DNA from: Desulfobacteraceae bacterium
GTDB taxonomy: Bacteria; Desulfobacterota; Desulfobacteria; Desulfobacterales; Desulfobacteraceae
Direction: 5' to 3'
NCBI GenBank assembly: GCA_016743945.1
Contig: JADGFI010000005.1
Span: 186,001 to 250,000, forward strand
DNA: 64,000 bases
Shown: positions 61,926-64,000 of the stretch, piece after piece
How positions within the stretch are numbered: the first letter of the stretch is position 1
Layout of the letters: each line of letters starts with the position of its first letter
Made by a program: the position numbers and the translations under genes
The notes under the pieces: model-generated
The model's database searches: none
What the model was told of the DNA's origin: nothing
Seen by the model: only the letters and a program-made list of their open reading frames with translations

Positions 61926-62642
61926 ATGGAAATTAAATCACTGATACTGGGCCTGTTTTTGTCCTCCGCCGCTTTTGCACTTAAAAGCGGCGGGGGCTTA
62001 GGTGTTGTTCTCCTCCAGGCACCGGGCAACACCCGGCGACTGGTTTCGACTCTGGTGTTCATGACAGGATATGCCATTGTCTTTGCAGGAGCAGCTCTGC
62101 TCCTTTCCACGGTGGATTTCATGGATCATGTGGATCTTGTCCAGACATTTTTCAGAAGCGGCATGACCCTCCATTTTCTTCTGGCACTCCTTTTGGCAGG
62201 GTGGGGAATTCATCTGCTCAAAGATCCTGGGAATTCAAAACAAACCACCAGGGGATGGATTCCCCTGGTGGTGCCTTGTCCGGTCTGTTTTTCCGTCATC
62301 CTCCTGTCCTGCAGTTTTGTGGGAGCCCTGTATCCGGATCAGCCTTTGATCTTTTTTGTGCTCTATGCAGGCTTTATCCTTATCAGCCTTGGGGTGGCCC
62401 TTTGCGTTGCCCTGCTGGTCCGGGACTTGACCGTTGTCAGGCCATTTTTGGGCGCATTGATGCTTTTGCTGGCCGTTTACTTTGGTTTGTCCGTCATCGT
62501 GATCCCTCAGTTTGCAGACCTGGATAAAATTTACAGAATCTCCAGGAATGAGGTTGAGATATCCCGGCAAATAATCGTTCTGATCATCCTGTGCATTGGC
62601 GCTGTTGTCCTCGGTTTTTTCAACCCTTTTAAAAGAGAATAA
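61926..62642 (+). CDS. DUF2162-family membrane protein of the CobN system
   Basis: 238 residues with six or seven helices. Family-like motifs are KSGGGLGVVLLQAPG near the N-terminus and VVPCPVCFSVILLSCSF mid-protein; ends FFNPFKRE. DUF2162 proteins are predicted transporters found with cobN, DUF2149 and ExbB-like genes in anaerobes, and are thought to move cobalt or corrinoids. First gene after the B12 riboswitch. The ATG at 61926 lacks a visible ribosome site, so another start is possible. Confidence 0.85.
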   Translation: MEIKSLILGLFLSSAAFALKSGGGLGVVLLQAPGNTRRLVSTLVFMTGYAIVFAGAALLLSTVDFMDHVDLVQTFFRSGMTLHFLLALLLAGWGIHLLKDPGNSKQTTRGWIPLVVPCPVCFSVILLSCSFVGALYPDQPLIFFVLYAGFILISLGVALCVALLVRDLTVVRPFLGALMLLLAVYFGLSVIVIPQFADLDKIYRISRNEVEISRQIIVLIILCIGAVVLGFFNPFKRE

Positions 62643-62644
62643 TT

Positions 62645-63247
62645 ATGCAGATCCTAGCTGTTTTAAAAACCTTTATCTATCTGATTGCCTCGTCACTTTT
62701 CCTGCCGGTATTGCTGATTTTATCCGTCCTCTTTGTCTGGATGCTGGTCTATTCCGGCACTTTTTTTAAATCATGGCTTCAAAGAAGCCGACTTAAAAAA
62801 CAAGGAGAAAACCTGCCGGAAAAAATTCTTTCCGGTCAGTACAAGGACAGCCTTCCCATCAGGGTGGTGACTATTTTAACCCGGCTTGAATCCTTTAAGG
62901 GCAGGACCGCTTCCGTTCAGGTACTCAATCTGATCAGGGATACCGAGCACCGGATGTTCACCTCTCTGGATGGATTGAAAATGATGATCCGCATCGGGCC
63001 GGGCCTGGGTCTCATCGGCACCCTCATTCCCATGGGCACGGGGCTTGCCTCTCTGGGTCAAGGGGATTTAACTCAATTGAGCCAGGATCTTGTGGTGGCC
63101 TTTACCACAACGGTTGTGGGCATGGCCTTAGGGCTTCTGGCCTATTTTTATTTTACCATCCAGCGCCGGTGGGTGGAGCAGGATATTAAAAATGTACAAT
63201 TAGCAGCCCAGCTGCTCATGGGAGAAACAGGCCATGAGATATCTTAA
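62645..63247 (+). CDS. ExbB/MotA/TolQ-family proton channel protein of the CobN system
   Basis: 200 residues. Three helices and the conserved core MIRIGPGLGLIGTLIPMGTGLASLGQGDL, then LVVAFTTTVVGMALGLLAYFYFTI. It starts 2 bp after DUF2162 and overlaps the DUF2149 gene by 14 bp. With DUF2149 as an ExbD-like partner, it should power transport linked to the exported CobN-like protein. Confidence 0.9.
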   Translation: MQILAVLKTFIYLIASSLFLPVLLILSVLFVWMLVYSGTFFKSWLQRSRLKKQGENLPEKILSGQYKDSLPIRVVTILTRLESFKGRTASVQVLNLIRDTEHRMFTSLDGLKMMIRIGPGLGLIGTLIPMGTGLASLGQGDLTQLSQDLVVAFTTTVVGMALGLLAYFYFTIQRRWVEQDIKNVQLAAQLLMGETGHEIS

Positions 63248-63569
63248 GCCTGTACAGAGCCTAAATACAGGGTTATCCGACAATGACCCCATGTCCGGGG
63301 TGGCCAATCTGTTTGACCTGGGCCTTGTCTTTATTGTGGGGCTTTTGATGGCATTGTTTGGGGCCTATCATCTTGAAGATCTCCTGTCCGAGACATCGGA
63401 ACTGACCATTATCAAAAAATCCGCCGACGGGCAAATAGAGCTCATCGAGAAAAAGGGGAAAAAAATTACTGCCGTTAAAATGACCAGGGAAACGGCCAAG
63501 GGCAGAGGAGAGCGCCTTGGCACCGCCTATAAACTTGAAAACGGATCCATGATTTATATTCCGGATTAA
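63234..63569 (+). CDS. DUF2149 protein (ExbD-like)
   Basis: 111 residues. One helix near the N-terminus (NLFDLGLVFIVGLLMALFGAY) after a polar lead with NDPMSGVANLFD, as in ExbD, then a periplasmic domain with EKKGKKITAVKMTRETAKGRGERLGTAYKLENGSMIYIP. DUF2149 almost always accompanies ExbB-like and CobN genes. Confidence 0.9.
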   Translation: MRYLKPVQSLNTGLSDNDPMSGVANLFDLGLVFIVGLLMALFGAYHLEDLLSETSELTIIKKSADGQIELIEKKGKKITAVKMTRETAKGRGERLGTAYKLENGSMIYIPD

Positions 63570-63633
63570 CCCTGAGCATACCTCGGCACGCCCCGGGTAA
63601 ACCCTGTTTCATCTGCAAAAGGAAATTGTATCC

Positions 63634-64000
63634 ATGACCCACTTAAAACACCTGTTGCGCTTTTTATGCCTTGTTTCATGGGTGTCATCTCTTTTAATAT
63701 TGGCGCCATTGCCGGCCATGTCAGCGGACATCGCTTTGCTGGTTCTGGACGCAAATTCCCGTGTTGCAGGTCTGGCAGTTGAACAGATTGATCTGCCCGT
63801 CAACATTCAGCTGATCACGGCCGATGAAATCACCCGATATCCTGAACAGGCAAAAGAAGATATTGATGGGGCCAAAATTATCCTGGTGGATGTCATGGGC
63901 CGGGAACTTGCATCCTTTGTTGCCCAGATTGATCCCGGATCAAAAATCATATATGCCCTGCGCGGCTCCCTGGATGATGAGGCCCTGAAAAAAAAGGGTT
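63634..64000 (+). CDS. cobN: Exported CobN-like protein (N-terminal part)
   Basis: 122 residues visible before the window ends. ATG at 63634 with AAAGGAAAT upstream. The first ~30 residues form a signal peptide (LLRFLCLVSWVSSLLILAPLPAMSA), then DIALLVLDANSRVAG and KIILVDVMGRELASFV, as at the start of CobN/BchH-type chelatase large subunits. CobN is normally cytoplasmic; the signal peptide points to a periplasmic member of this family. With the ExbB/DUF2149 pair it may strip or insert cobalt in corrins, or import cobalt. Confidence 0.8.
   Translation, partial: MTHLKHLLRFLCLVSWVSSLLILAPLPAMSADIALLVLDANSRVAGLAVEQIDLPVNIQLITADEITRYPEQAKEDIDGAKIILVDVMGRELASFVAQIDPGSKIIYALRGSLDDEALKKKG

Noticed and set aside
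1..64000. tRNA, rRNA, CRISPR array, insertion sequence or prophage
   Set aside because: No cloverleaf-like block, spaced direct repeats, transposase, integrase or phage gene was recognised on either strand.

Overview
The window reads as a chromosomal segment of a strictly anaerobic, sulfate-reducer-like deltaproteobacterium (Desulfobacterota, probably Desulfobacterales). This is an inference from gene content: a TAXI-type TRAP transporter, an anaerobic (early-cobalt) cobalamin pathway, the DUF2149/DUF2162/CobN set, an FmdE-family protein, a DUF3450-type TonB system, acetate/organic-acid uptake next to an acyl-CoA synthetase, and many Cache-domain sensor kinases. I see no rRNA, tRNA, CRISPR array, insertion sequence or phage gene.

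Layout. 1-3.1 kb: end of a TAXI solute-binding protein, its fused TRAP permease and a MarR regulator. 3.1-8.7 kb: a NarL-type two-component pair whose sensor domain resembles DctB, a ubiquitin-like MoaD/ThiS protein, and a large DUF342/FapA protein. 8.8-19.9 kb: a minus-strand B12 operon (BtuCDF-like ABC transporter, cbiL, a GATE-domain membrane protein, cbiET, cbiF, cbiG, cbiH, cobO, cobQ) behind a promoter, a cobalamin riboswitch and an intrinsic terminator. 20.5-23.2 kb: a kinase-receiver-HD-GYP fusion. 23.2-28.0 kb: gatB, a gatA homologue that has lost all three catalytic residues, and an AspRS-GatC fusion. 28.2-30.9 kb: fetAB and a homocitrate synthase. 31-37.3 kb: an unusual unit of a Cache/HAMP/SpoIIE phosphatase, a P-loop protein and a 1157-residue sensor + MFS + ABC_sub_bind fusion. 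37.6-38.8 kb: a DEAD-box helicase.

38.9-53.7 kb is a visibly more GC-rich block of 13 tightly packed minus-strand genes. It begins with a complete TonB energiser (DUF3450, two ExbB-like proteins, ExbD, TonB, TPR protein). It continues with a TonB receptor, a SAM methyltransferase, an oligopeptide/nickel-type ABC importer with fused ATPases, and a frameshifted FmdE-family gene. The order describes one route from the outer membrane to the cytoplasm for an unidentified, probably metal-containing, ligand. A strong promoter, an inverted repeat and a terminator-like leader hairpin precede it.

53.7-61.3 kb: a Yip1-family protein, a sodium:solute symporter with a small subunit, an AMP-forming acyl-CoA synthetase and a second NarL-type two-component system that probably regulates them. 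61.5-64 kb: a second B12-riboswitch operon (DUF2162, ExbB-like, DUF2149, an exported CobN-like protein cut by the window end). Its promoter carries a 31-bp near-perfect palindrome, so both a repressor and B12 may control it. A 92-bp element occurs in front of this operon and again between gatA and aspS.
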